From positions 1 through 9,072 of the forward strand of contig CAMWUM010000059.1 in the NCBI GenBank assembly GCA_947177435.1: 9,072 nucleotides of DNA, read 5' to 3'. This document shows, one piece after another, positions 1 through 7,694 of this stretch; position 1 is the stretch's first letter; each line of letters opens with the position of its first letter. The stretch comes from an uncultured Muribaculaceae bacterium (GTDB lineage Bacteria; Bacteroidota; Bacteroidia; Bacteroidales; Muribaculaceae). Under the pieces are notes generated by a model. It made no database searches, had not been told where the DNA came from, and worked only from the letters and a program-made list of their open reading frames with translations. Made by a program: the position numbers and the translations under genes.

Positions 1-2198
1 GGGGCGTCTTTCCATGCCATGTCGATTTCGTAGTTGCCGCGCGCTTTCAGGCCCTGCACTGAGCCTTGGCTCCAGGCGTCGGGGAGAGCCGGGAGCAGGT
101 GCACGGCGCCGTCGTGGCTTTGCAACAGCATCTCGGCCACGCCGGCGGCAAAGCCGAAGTTGCCATCAATCTGGAACGGCGGGTGCGCGTCGAAGAGGTT
201 GGGATAGGTGCGGCCGTCGGGGTGCTCGCGCATCACGCTGTCGGCGGGCAGGAGCGTGAGCATGCGGCCGATGATGGAGTTGGCGTGGTTGCCGTCGAGC
301 ATACGCGCCCAGAAATTAATTTTCCAGCCGATGCTCCAGCCGGTGGCCTGGTCGCCGCGCTGGATGAGCGTGTTGCGTGCGGCGGCGAAGAGTTCGGGAG
401 TGCTGTTGGGGGTGATTTGGGCCGACGGGTAGAGGCCGTAGAGGTGCGAGATATGGCGGTGCTCGTCCTTGGGGTCGTCGCGGTCGATAAGCCACTCCTG
501 CAGCTGGCCGTGGCAACCCACCTGCATAGGCGGCAGCTTGGCCAGCATGTCGCGCATGACCTCGCGGCTATCGGCGTCAATGTCGAGGATTTCAGAGGCG
601 CGGATGGCATTGTATAGGGCATCGTAGGCTATCTGGTTGTCCATCGTGCAGCCGGCGGTGATTGACGAGCCCTCGTAGCCGTGCTCGGGCGAAACGGAGG
701 GAGCGGCCACCATCCAGCCGTACTTGGGATGCTCGACGAGGTAGGTCATGTAGAACTGCGCGGCGCCCTTGATCTGCGGATAGTAGCGCTGCAGGAAGTC
801 GCGGTCACCGGTGAAGAGGTAATGCTGCCACAGGTGCGTGGCCAGCCAGGCGCCGCCGTTGGGCCACATGCCCCAGTAAGCGCCGTCTACGGGGCCCGAG
901 ACGCGCCACAGATCGGTGTTGTGGTGGGCCACCCAGCCCTCGGCGCCGTAGAGCGTGCGGGCCGCGTCGGCGCCTGTGACCGACAAGTCTTCGACCATGT
1001 CGAACAGCGGCTGGTGCAACTCGCTGAGGTTGGTGACTTCGGCCGGCCAATAGTTCATCTCGGCGTTGATGTTGATGGTGTACTTGCTGTCCCATGGCGC
1101 GTAAAGCTGGTTGGCCCATACGCCTTGCAGGTTGGCAGGCTGGCCGCCGGGCTGCGACGAAGAGATGAGCAGGTAGCGGCCATAATTGAACATCAACGCC
1201 ACCAGCGCCAAGTCCTTGCCCTCGCTGTAGCGGGCCACGCGCTCGGCCGTGGGCAGCGACGAATTTTCGCCTGCGGGGAGGCTGAGCTTCACCCGGTCGT
1301 ACTGGCCTTTGTACATATTGAGGTGGCGAGCCAGCAGCTCGTCGAACTTCTTTGCCGATGCAATCCCGAGCAACGCGTCGGCCTTGGCCACAGCGTCGCG
1401 GCTTGTGTCTTGGTAATTGACGAAATTGGTAGCGGCCACGATGTAGATTGTAGCCTCGGAGGCGCCGGCCACGCTGAGGCCTTTTCCGTCGGCCGTGACC
1501 TTGCCGTCGCTCACCACCTTGATTTCGCAGCGGGCATTGAGCGCCGGAGCGACGCCTTCCTGCTCGACGCCTTTGACATCGACAGAGATAACGTCGCCGA
1601 CGCTGGCGGCCGCGAAGTCGAGTTGCGAAGCGAAGCCAATGCCAAAGGCGAGCGCGCCGGGACGCGAAGCCTTGATGCGCATGGCCATAACATTGTCGGC
1701 AAGCGAGGCAACGGCCTGGCGGCGGTACTCTACCCCGCCGGCCTGATATTTCACCTCCGACATGCCCGTGGCCAGGTCGAGCGAACGCTCGTAGACCGTG
1801 TAAGCGTCGTGGCCGGGAAAGTCAATCAACACGTCGCCCATCGGCAGGAACCGCATGCCGTTCTGTCCAGTGAAATAGCTACGATTGACCAACTGCTCAG
1901 CCTCGGAGAAACGGTCGGAAAAAACGAGTTCGCGGATAGCGGGGAGCGAGTCGATGGCGTCGGCGCGCAGGTTGCTGTACGGGCCGCCAGCCCAGAACGT
2001 CTCTTCGTTGAGCGAGATCACCTCGCGGGCGGGGCCGCCGTAGACCATGCCGCCGAGGTGGGAATTGCCGATGGGCAGCGCGTCGGTCCAGCATCGAGCC
2101 GGCTCGGCATACCATAGCGTCTGCGCTGGGTCATGCGCCCGACACAGCATGGGCAGGCACAACGCGGCCACGAAGGCCAAAAGTTTAAACTTTCTCAT
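1..2198 (-). CDS. GH95 alpha-L-fucosidase / alpha-L-galactosidase-type glycoside hydrolase, secreted, 3' end cut by the window
   Basis: The first 732 residues are visible and continue off the left edge; family members are usually near 780-820 residues, so perhaps 50-80 are missing. The product begins [21 protein letters not shown], a signal peptide probably cleaved after CRA, so it should act in the periplasm or outside the cell. GH95 hallmarks follow in order: an N-terminal domain with [15 protein letters not shown] and [29 protein letters not shown] with Asn376 and Asn378; [12 protein letters not shown] with Glu505; [12 protein letters not shown]; and [12 protein letters not shown] with Asp678. 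From family knowledge these correspond to the Asn/Asn, Glu acid and Asp residues of the inverting Bifidobacterium AfcA mechanism; the match is by motif and spacing, not by alignment. The likely reaction is hydrolysis of terminal alpha-1,2-linked L-fucose, or of L-galactose, because Thr374 precedes the Asn pair. The gene starts 10 nt after the stop of the PD40 lipoprotein gene, so it is probably the distal gene of that operon. No frameshift was seen at the points checked. Confidence 0.94.
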   Translation of the reverse strand, partial: MRKFKLLAFVAALCLPMLCRAHDPAQTLWYAEPARCWTDALPIGNSHLGGMVYGGPAREVISLNEETFWAGGPYSNLRADAIDSLPAIRELVFSDRFSEAEQLVNRSYFTGQNGMRFLPMGDVLIDFPGHDAYTVYERSLDLATGMSEVKYQAGGVEYRRQAVASLADNVMAMRIKASRPGALAFGIGFASQLDFAAASVGDVISVDVKGVEQEGVAPALNARCEIKVVSDGKVTADGKGLSVAGASEATIYIVAATNFVNYQDTSRDAVAKADALLGIASAKKFDELLARHLNMYKGQYDRVKLSLPAGENSSLPTAERVARYSEGKDLALVALMFNYGRYLLISSSQPGGQPANLQGVWANQLYAPWDSKYTININAEMNYWPAEVTNLSELHQPLFDMVEDLSVTGADAARTLYGAEGWVAHHNTDLWRVSGPVDGAYWGMWPNGGAWLATHLWQHYLFTGDRDFLQRYYPQIKGAAQFYMTYLVEHPKYGWMVAAPSVSPEHGYEGSSITAGCTMDNQIAYDALYNAIRASEILDIDADSREVMRDMLAKLPPMQVGCHGQLQEWLIDRDDPKDEHRHISHLYGLYPSAQITPNSTPELFAAARNTLIQRGDQATGWSIGWKINFWARMLDGNHANSIIGRMLTLLPADSVMREHPDGRTYPNLFDAHPPFQIDGNFGFAAGVAEMLLQSHDGAVHLLPALPDAWSQGSVQGLKARGNYEIDMAWKDA

Positions 2199-2208
2199 AG
2201 ATAGGATA

Positions 2209-3669
2209 TTATTTGAGTATTATTTTCTTGGCAGGCTGGCGGCTCCACTCACAGGCCTCGGCAGGGGTGAGGCCGATGGGGCCAGCGGCGAGTTCGGGGA
2301 TGTTGTACGAGTCCTGTAAGTCGCGGTAATACTGCCGCGGATGCCTCTGCGGAAGCATGAACGGCTTGCCGGCTCGGCCGTTTTCGTCGATATACGCAAA
2401 GTAAGGACGAGTGTATAGCCCGTCGTCGCGGCGACTGCTGAAAGCGAGCCACCGGCTGTTGCCCGACCACGAATGGTAACTGTCCACGTCGGGGCTGTTG
2501 GCCGGGTCGAGCGGGCTCCAATCGCCTGTATGCACGTCCATTATCCACAGGTCGGCATCCTTATGCCAGATAGAGAAGTTGCCGTAGCCGTGCACAGTGG
2601 CCACCAGATAGCTGCCGTCGGGCGACGGACGCGGAAACGACACGGATAGCCCTCGCTCCTCGGCGTTAAAGAGCGTATCGACAGAGTTTCCAAACTGCCG
2701 GGTGGCCGGATCGAAAGCGATGGCGCACAGCGAATAGCGCACGTCCTTGTAATCCTGCGGCATGGCCTCCGGCGCCGGTGCCGAGCAGAAATAGAGCGTG
2801 CGGCCGTCGGGCGAGAAGGCGGGGAAAGTCTCGAGGCTGCCCTTGCTGTCGAGCAGCGGCGAGGTAAACGCCTCATTGGTCTCGATGTCGTAAACCGCGA
2901 TGTCGGAGGCATCGTCGCACACCTCCACGCGGTTGGGGTCGGAGGTGTGGAACACCTGGAAGATATTGTTGACCGAATAGGCGATGAAACGGCCCGACGG
3001 GTGCCAATAGGGATAGGTGAGCGTCGGGCGCCCGGAGTCAAATTTGGAGTCGAGGCGGATTTTCTCGCCGTCCCTCAATATGTATGTGCCGCCGTTGGTG
3101 ACGCGCTGGTGCATCATCATGCGGTCGGGCTGGCGGTTGCAAAGCGAATGGCAGTTTACACAGTTGCCATCGTTGTAGTCGTTGGTGTAAATGGCTGTCT
3201 CTTCAAACGTCTGCAAGTCACGCTGATATATGCCCATATTCATCCACAGGCCATACAGCGGCGGCAGGCGGCGGTACACAAGCATTCGGTCAATCGTGTC
3301 CTTCACGACGAAAATGCCAAAAGGCCTATACGCCAACCATTTGCCATCCACCTCCTTGGCCACTGTGGCGCTAAGGCTGTCGCCGGCAGCAGCAGCGAGC
3401 AACTCGCGCCACTGATCCTGCGGTATGTCGAAATCGCCATCCTTGGCAGTGACAGTGAGCGACTTGCCATTGCCGTCGAGCACCAGCGCGTAGCGGCCCT
3501 GAGCACTGTCTACACTGAAATTGAGCGGAGCAATATTACACGGGATGGTCACACCCTTGTAGTCTGGGTAAATGTTGACGTCCTCGTCAAGCTGGCCGTC
3601 GATGTTAACGCTCGGCGAGCAGGCCGCAAATACAATAGCAAGGCACAATATGTTGAGTATCTTATTCAT
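2209..3669 (-). CDS. PD40/TolB-like beta-propeller lipoprotein with a CxxCH motif
   Basis: A protein of 486 residues. The N-terminus ([17 protein letters not shown]) is a lipoprotein signal with Cys17 as the likely lipidated residue, so the protein should be anchored in the inner or outer membrane facing the periplasm or the surface. An N-terminal domain of about 150 residues is followed by DGNCVNCHS, with Cys170, Cys173 and His174 forming a c-type heme-binding signature, and by a Met/His-rich stretch at 184-187. After that come propeller-type repeats: [13 protein letters not shown] (221-232), [13 protein letters not shown] (283-295), [13 protein letters not shown] (346-358) and [13 protein letters not shown] (400-412). 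These match the PD40 (WD40-like) repeats of TolB-like proteins. Its start overlaps the end of the upstream membrane-protein gene by 8 nt, suggesting translational coupling and a shared role. There is no Shine-Dalgarno sequence. Function is unknown. Heme attachment is possible but unproven, because a single CxxCH can also be a structural or metal site. Confidence 0.85.
   Translation of the reverse strand: MNKILNILCLAIVFAACSPSVNIDGQLDEDVNIYPDYKGVTIPCNIAPLNFSVDSAQGRYALVLDGNGKSLTVTAKDGDFDIPQDQWRELLAAAAGDSLSATVAKEVDGKWLAYRPFGIFVVKDTIDRMLVYRRLPPLYGLWMNMGIYQRDLQTFEETAIYTNDYNDGNCVNCHSLCNRQPDRMMMHQRVTNGGTYILRDGEKIRLDSKFDSGRPTLTYPYWHPSGRFIAYSVNNIFQVFHTSDPNRVEVCDDASDIAVYDIETNEAFTSPLLDSKGSLETFPAFSPDGRTLYFCSAPAPEAMPQDYKDVRYSLCAIAFDPATRQFGNSVDTLFNAEERGLSVSFPRPSPDGSYLVATVHGYGNFSIWHKDADLWIMDVHTGDWSPLDPANSPDVDSYHSWSGNSRWLAFSSRRDDGLYTRPYFAYIDENGRAGKPFMLPQRHPRQYYRDLQDSYNIPELAAGPIGLTPAEACEWSRQPAKKIILK
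3662..3669 (-). other. 8-nt gene overlap (stop of membrane protein / start of lipoprotein)
   Basis: The bases ATGAATAA serve both as the start ATG of the PD40 lipoprotein gene and, one frame over, as the GAA-TAA end of the membrane-protein gene. Such overlaps usually mean that ribosomes finishing the first gene start the second, keeping the two products in proportion. Confidence 0.85.
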
Positions 3670-5149
3670 AGATATTAGTCATGGAGGAGAAAAGGTCATA
3701 AAATTGCCGAGCCACCTGCTGGTCGGGGTTAGCGGTGAAGATATATTTGAGGTCGCGAGCCGTACCCTTGGGGCTCATGTAGTGGTTCTCAGGCGGAATT
3801 GCGCGACGCATGGCACCGAGGCGCGGATCTGCCTCGACAGCCGCGTCGTCATAGAGAAAACGCCGCTGTTCGCGCGCCCAACACGAGTAAAAGAGCGTCT
3901 TTTCGAGCTGCGCCAACAGTTTGTCGGCCACAGCATAGTCGCCGTAGGCTATGTTGATGAGCGCCAACTTCTTGGTTTCCTCAGGATTGAAAGCGCCGGG
4001 AGTGACGATATTAGTGTCAAAGGCGCGTCGACGAGCCTGCCCCATGTAGTCGCAGGCAAAGAACACGTCGCTAAGCACCTGGTTGTCTGTCTTTTGTTTG
4101 AGTTCTTGGTTTGACATGTAATAGTCAATGTATGGCCTACACGCACGGGCTTGCTCGCCGAGCACACCCATCTTCGCCATGGCCAAAAAGCGGTAGCTCG
4201 TAAAGGCAGTGCCCTCGCCCATTGGGTAATCCATGTCAAGGATGGCCTGCCAATCGCCGTGCTTGGCATAGTAGCGTTGGGCATTAACTCTATACGTGTC
4301 AGCATTATGCACCATCGAGTAAAGGCAGCCGACAAATACGGCCATCGCCACGGCCATGATACCGAACACCACCAGCTGGCGCTTTGGCTTGTCCTCGTCT
4401 GCATGGTCGAAGATGCGCACATTGACAATGAAAATCAGCATCGCCGCCCAGGCATAGTTCATCATGTAGGTGGTTGAGTTCCAGAGGTAATACATGCTGG
4501 GGGTAAGCGCTTGCTTCATGTTGGGTACGACTCCCGCCTTGACTGCCAGCCACCCGAAGACAAACACTATGGCCGGATACAAGAGGCTGATCCACCAGCG
4601 CTTGCGCCAAAAAACTAGCTCGTAAGCAAAAGCGCAGGCGGCGGGCAGGAATGCGACCGAACCGAGAGCCCAATAGGCCGCCGCGGAGCCAACAACACCT
4701 GCAAGAAACCTCCACCCTCGCTCGCCTATGCGCAAATATGCCCAAAGGCAAGCGGCAGCCAACGCATAAGCCACAATGCCTTGAAATTCAAAGGCATTGT
4801 TTTCAAGACACAGCATCAGGCATCCGCAGGCCAGTGCGGCCACGGCCGTCAGCCACAGCGGCGCTTTGGCCCTAAGGGCAATATCGGAGAGGGAGAAAAT
4901 AACGATAGCGTAGAGCAGCGCGGCAATCACTGGGCCAGCCCACGGCCAAATCATAAACTGCGTAAGAAACGACGCGACGTATGCGGACAAGCCGCCCGGC
5001 TCAACCAGGGTGGATTGCGCAAACGCGCTGTCGAACAAAAATATATGCGACTCTTCGAGCTCGGTGAATATGAATTTTTGTGTTAATAGACTTACGAGCC
5101 ACCCTACGACGACAAACGCCCCGGCGGCCGAAAAAAATCGTTTTTTCAT
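3662..5149 (-). CDS. Polytopic inner-membrane protein with soluble C-terminal half (DUF6057-like)
   Basis: A protein of 495 residues from the MKKRFF start. An in-frame extension upstream to 5278 is rejected because it runs into the receptor gene and adds a charged, non-family leader. About eight or nine hydrophobic segments occupy residues 7-280, for example near 7-23, 72-88, 98-114, 123-139, 147-180, 185-205, 230-244 and 259-279. A soluble region of about 210 residues follows. It contains YYAKHGDWQAIL (293-304) and ALINIAYGDYAVADKLL (396-412), which resemble helical TPR-like repeats. This architecture, and in my recollection the wording of these motifs, matches the Bacteroidetes DUF6057 family, often found beside a PD40 lipoprotein. 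No catalytic motif is visible. The gene lies 38 nt after the receptor stop and overlaps the lipoprotein gene by 8 nt. A role as the membrane partner of that lipoprotein is inference from position only. Confidence 0.78.
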   Translation of the reverse strand: MKKRFFSAAGAFVVVGWLVSLLTQKFIFTELEESHIFLFDSAFAQSTLVEPGGLSAYVASFLTQFMIWPWAGPVIAALLYAIVIFSLSDIALRAKAPLWLTAVAALACGCLMLCLENNAFEFQGIVAYALAAACLWAYLRIGERGWRFLAGVVGSAAAYWALGSVAFLPAACAFAYELVFWRKRWWISLLYPAIVFVFGWLAVKAGVVPNMKQALTPSMYYLWNSTTYMMNYAWAAMLIFIVNVRIFDHADEDKPKRQLVVFGIMAVAMAVFVGCLYSMVHNADTYRVNAQRYYAKHGDWQAILDMDYPMGEGTAFTSYRFLAMAKMGVLGEQARACRPYIDYYMSNQELKQKTDNQVLSDVFFACDYMGQARRRAFDTNIVTPGAFNPEETKKLALINIAYGDYAVADKLLAQLEKTLFYSCWAREQRRFLYDDAAVEADPRLGAMRRAIPPENHYMSPKGTARDLKYIFTANPDQQVARQFYDLFSSMTNIYE

Positions 5150-5168
5150 TGCAAATGTGTTCACTTTG

Positions 5169-5176
5169 CAAATATA
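5169..5176 (-). promoter_or_regulatory. Candidate Bacteroidetes -7 element before the DUF6057-like gene
   Basis: The 38-nt gap after the receptor gene contains TATATTTG, an exact match to the Bacteroidetes -7 consensus TAnnTTTG, read on the minus strand and about 20 nt upstream of the ATG at 5149. No good -33 TTTG box is found at normal spacing: a TTTC at 5194-5191 is about 14 nt away instead of roughly 19-21. It may be a weak internal promoter of the operon or a chance match in an A/T-rich gap. Confidence 0.3.
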
Positions 5177-5187
5177 CGAATAATTTC

Positions 5188-7596
5188 TCAGAAATCTACG
5201 CTCAGGCGCACGTTGATCTGACGGCGAGTGAGATAGTTGGGCACGGCGTACTGGATGCTGTTGACGTCGGTAACCCAATAATAACTGCTTACATTGCTGA
5301 TGTCAAGCAGATTAAACACGTCGAGGCCAAGCCATACGCTCTTGATATGGCGCTTGATGCCGCTGCGAGGCTCGCCAGGCTGCGCTGGCGACAGCAAGGC
5401 GTACGACAATCCGATGTCGACGCGCTTGTAAGGAGGCTGGCGGAAATACCCCTTGTCACGCGACGAGCGCGGGGCTGTGGTCGGCAGGCCGTCGCAGAAT
5501 ATGCCGCGGAGGCTGAACTTCAGTTTCGGGAACTTCGGGAAATAATCGGTAAAATAGAGCGCCACGCTGTAACGGCGGTCAGTCGGGCGCGGCACCTTTA
5601 CGCCATTGAGATCCTCCTGCGTCTTCATCAGCGAGAAACTGACCCACGAATCGGAGCCGGGCACGAACTGACCGAACAGCTTCATATCGATGCCTGCGGC
5701 AAATCCGCTCGACGCATTTACGCCCGTGTACACTACCTTTAGGTTGTTGACCTCATAGGGGATGAGGTTGCCGAGAATCTTATAATAAGCCTCTCCCGAA
5801 AGTTTGAACGGGCGATTGAAGGCGCGGAAAGTATAATCGGCGCCACCGATGAACTGGTAGCTGCGCTGCGACTTTATGTTGTCGTTGAGCTGAATCACCG
5901 TGTTGCCCTGGCCATCCTCGACGGGCATGCGGTACTCCTTGAAAAACGGAGCCTGGTAATAAAGGCCCGTCGCGAAGCGGAACGACCAGTTGGGAGCCTT
6001 GTCAGGCACAAAGCCGATGTTGACACGCGGGCTCACGAGTGTCTCCTTGTTGAAATCCCAATGCGAGAGGCGCAGGCCGGCGTTGATAGTGAGGAAGCCC
6101 GTGGCAGTCTGCATGCGGAAATAGTCCTGCACGTAGGCGGAGAATCGGTTGGTCGACAGGTCGTTGTGCGAGTACTGGTTATAAATCACCTTGAGGTCGT
6201 CGGGGTGGATGGGCAGCGAGAAACCCGCCGAATCATGGAGTTCCCACTCACGCGAGCGCTCCATAATCTTCTCGTGGTTGAGCTGCAGGCCGTAGCTGAG
6301 GTTGTGATTGCCCAGGCCAGTGTTTCCGCGCAGGGCCACGGTCACGACGGAGGTTTTCAGGCGGTTGCGCGCGTGTTCGTGGTAACGGCCCACTCCAAGT
6401 TCGCCGCCAATGGCCGCGCCGTCTGAACCCGAGCCGGAGGTGCCGGCCTGGTCGAGCCAGTACTCACCCGATATGTCGTAAGCCACAAGTTCGTTGGTGA
6501 GGTAGCCCGACAGCAACAGAGAATACGAGTGCTTTTTGCCGGTGGCGTATGTAAGCGTAGCGGCTCCGAAGAACGTTTCGAACCGGTCCTTTTCCTGGCC
6601 GTCGAAATAGACCTTGAACTGCTTGGCGTCGGTGCTTGTGCCGAAGCTGGTGGTGCGGCTGGCTGGCACGAAGCGGTAATCGTTGATGGCAATGTTGCCG
6701 AGCACCGAGGCCGTGATGCGGTCGCTGCATTTCAGCGTTATCGAGGTCTGGTAATCGAAGAAGCGCGGGTCATACTCGCCCTTGTCCTCCATCGACGATA
6801 GCAACGACGCGTTGCTCTTATAGCGCAGGCCGTGGAGCATCGAAAATCGCTTGGAGGCCGTGCCGATGGCCAGGCTGGCGCCCATAAGAGAGGCGCTGAC
6901 CGACCCCTCAAACGCCTCAGGCTGGCGGTATGTGATGTCAAGCGATGACGACATGCGATCGCCGTACTGCGCCGGGAAGCCGCCCGTCGAGAAGTTGACC
7001 GAGCCCACCAGGTCGGGATTGATCACCGACAGGCCCTCCTGCTGGCCGGATGTTACGAGCTGCGGGCGATAGACCTCAATGCCGTTGATGTACACGCTGT
7101 TTTCGTCGTATGAGCCGCCGCGCACGGAGTATTGCGACGACATCTCATTGCCCGACGTGACGCCAGCCATTGTAGTAAGCATGGCCTCGACGCTGCCGCC
7201 CGACGCATCGGGCGACTTACGGTAGGCATCAAAGTTAAGGTCTTGCATCTGGCCGGTCTGGCGGCGAAATTCGGTGACTTCAATTCCCTCGAGGGCGTAC
7301 TCGGCGGGAGTAAGCTTGACGTTGAGAGTGACGGTGTCCTTGGCGTCATAGAGGTGGCGCTTGACCTCCTCGTAGCCGATGCATGAAAACACCACCACGA
7401 TGGTGTCGGCCTCGGGGGCGGTTATAGAAAAGCGGCCATCGAGGCCTGTGGTGGCGCCTAAGGCTGTGCCAGCCACGCGCACCGTGGCGAACTCAAGCGG
7501 CTCGTTCTCCTCCTGAGTCACCCGTCCGGTGATGGTGACGCCCGCCTGGGCTACAGCTGCAATGGCCAGCAAAATATGCAGTAGCAGTAATCTCAT
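5188..7596 (-). CDS. TonB-dependent outer-membrane receptor with N-terminal carboxypeptidase-regulatory-like domain
   Basis: A protein of 802 residues starting at MRLLLLH. A longer in-frame GTG start at 7638 is rejected because it lies against the terminator hairpin and puts a non-signal leader ahead of the signal peptide. The signal peptide is residues 1-18 (cleavage after AQA). A CarboxypepD_reg-like beta-sandwich spans about 19-105 (VTITGRVTQEENEPLEFATV, then GLDGRFSI). The plug domain spans about 115-225, with YSVRGGSYDENSVYINGIEV (157-176) and PAQYGDRMSSSLDITYR. The remainder is a beta-barrel ending in RLSVDF with the C-terminal Phe typical of outer-membrane barrels. It imports an unidentified ligand across the outer membrane using TonB energy. 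There is no STN signalling domain, and no SusD gene is adjacent; at about 800 residues it is shorter than SusC proteins (about 1000). It is the first gene of the probable operon with the membrane protein, the lipoprotein and GH95. Any promoter must fit in the roughly 100 nt behind the upstream terminator. Confidence 0.95.
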   Translation of the reverse strand: MRLLLLHILLAIAAVAQAGVTITGRVTQEENEPLEFATVRVAGTALGATTGLDGRFSITAPEADTIVVVFSCIGYEEVKRHLYDAKDTVTLNVKLTPAEYALEGIEVTEFRRQTGQMQDLNFDAYRKSPDASGGSVEAMLTTMAGVTSGNEMSSQYSVRGGSYDENSVYINGIEVYRPQLVTSGQQEGLSVINPDLVGSVNFSTGGFPAQYGDRMSSSLDITYRQPEAFEGSVSASLMGASLAIGTASKRFSMLHGLRYKSNASLLSSMEDKGEYDPRFFDYQTSITLKCSDRITASVLGNIAINDYRFVPASRTTSFGTSTDAKQFKVYFDGQEKDRFETFFGAATLTYATGKKHSYSLLLSGYLTNELVAYDISGEYWLDQAGTSGSGSDGAAIGGELGVGRYHEHARNRLKTSVVTVALRGNTGLGNHNLSYGLQLNHEKIMERSREWELHDSAGFSLPIHPDDLKVIYNQYSHNDLSTNRFSAYVQDYFRMQTATGFLTINAGLRLSHWDFNKETLVSPRVNIGFVPDKAPNWSFRFATGLYYQAPFFKEYRMPVEDGQGNTVIQLNDNIKSQRSYQFIGGADYTFRAFNRPFKLSGEAYYKILGNLIPYEVNNLKVVYTGVNASSGFAAGIDMKLFGQFVPGSDSWVSFSLMKTQEDLNGVKVPRPTDRRYSVALYFTDYFPKFPKLKFSLRGIFCDGLPTTAPRSSRDKGYFRQPPYKRVDIGLSYALLSPAQPGEPRSGIKRHIKSVWLGLDVFNLLDISNVSSYYWVTDVNSIQYAVPNYLTRRQINVRLSVDF

Positions 7597-7618
7597 ACCA
7601 TTATTAACGCGCAATCCC

Positions 7619-7644
7619 CAAAATAATTGTGCGGACACAAAAAA
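7619..7644 (-). promoter_or_regulatory. Weak candidate promoter for the receptor operon
   Basis: Between the terminator and the receptor ATG the minus strand reads TTTTTTG (7644-7638) and then TATTTTG (7625-7619). These resemble the Bacteroidetes -33 TTTG and -7 TAnnTTTG boxes. However, the -7 match is one base short and the spacing of about 12 nt is too small. It is listed because the terminator requires either a promoter here or read-through, and no better candidate is visible in the gap. Confidence 0.2.
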
Positions 7645-7670
7645 GCCGCGCCCCAGTGAGGGGGCGCGGC
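7639..7670 (-). terminator. Rho-independent terminator of the secreted-protein gene
   Basis: On the minus strand a perfect 10-bp GC-only stem (7670-7661 pairing with 7654-7645) closes a 6-nt loop and is followed directly by six T residues (7644-7639). It begins 24 nt after the stop codon at 7695. The plus strand has no T-run after the hairpin, so it works in one direction only. It separates the secreted-protein gene from the receptor operon. Confidence 0.93.
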
Positions 7671-7694
7671 TGTGAGTTATTGTGGGGGAGATGA

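Noticed and set aside
66..617. Plus-strand open frame (183 residues) at the left edge
   Set aside because: It lies opposite the conserved C-terminal part of GH95 and has no independent support.
681..2117. Long plus-strand open frame (478 residues) opposite the GH95 gene
   Set aside because: It is fully antisense to a gene with clear GH95 motifs and a signal peptide; GC-rich codon bias suppresses stops on the opposite strand. Its translation shows no recognisable domain.
2947..3678. Plus-strand open frame (243 residues) opposite the PD40 lipoprotein gene
   Set aside because: Antisense shadow with low-information composition, no domain and no promoter; the minus-strand gene has repeat and lipobox evidence.
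5150..5278. 43-residue N-terminal extension of the membrane protein
   Set aside because: It overlaps the receptor C-terminus and is charged and Arg-rich, whereas the MKKRFF start at 5149 gives a normal membrane-protein N-terminus.
5080..5742. Plus-strand open frame (220 residues) opposite the receptor C-terminus
   Set aside because: It covers the receptor barrel end and the operon gap in antisense; no start signal or recognisable family.
7597..7638. 14-residue extension of the receptor from a GTG at 7638
   Set aside because: It starts against the terminator T-tract and would place extra residues before a complete signal peptide beginning at the ATG at 7596.
7645..7670. GC-rich hairpin as a bidirectional terminator or regulatory RNA
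   Set aside because: The T-run is present only on the minus strand, no converging plus-strand gene exists, and the position right after a stop codon fits an ordinary terminator.
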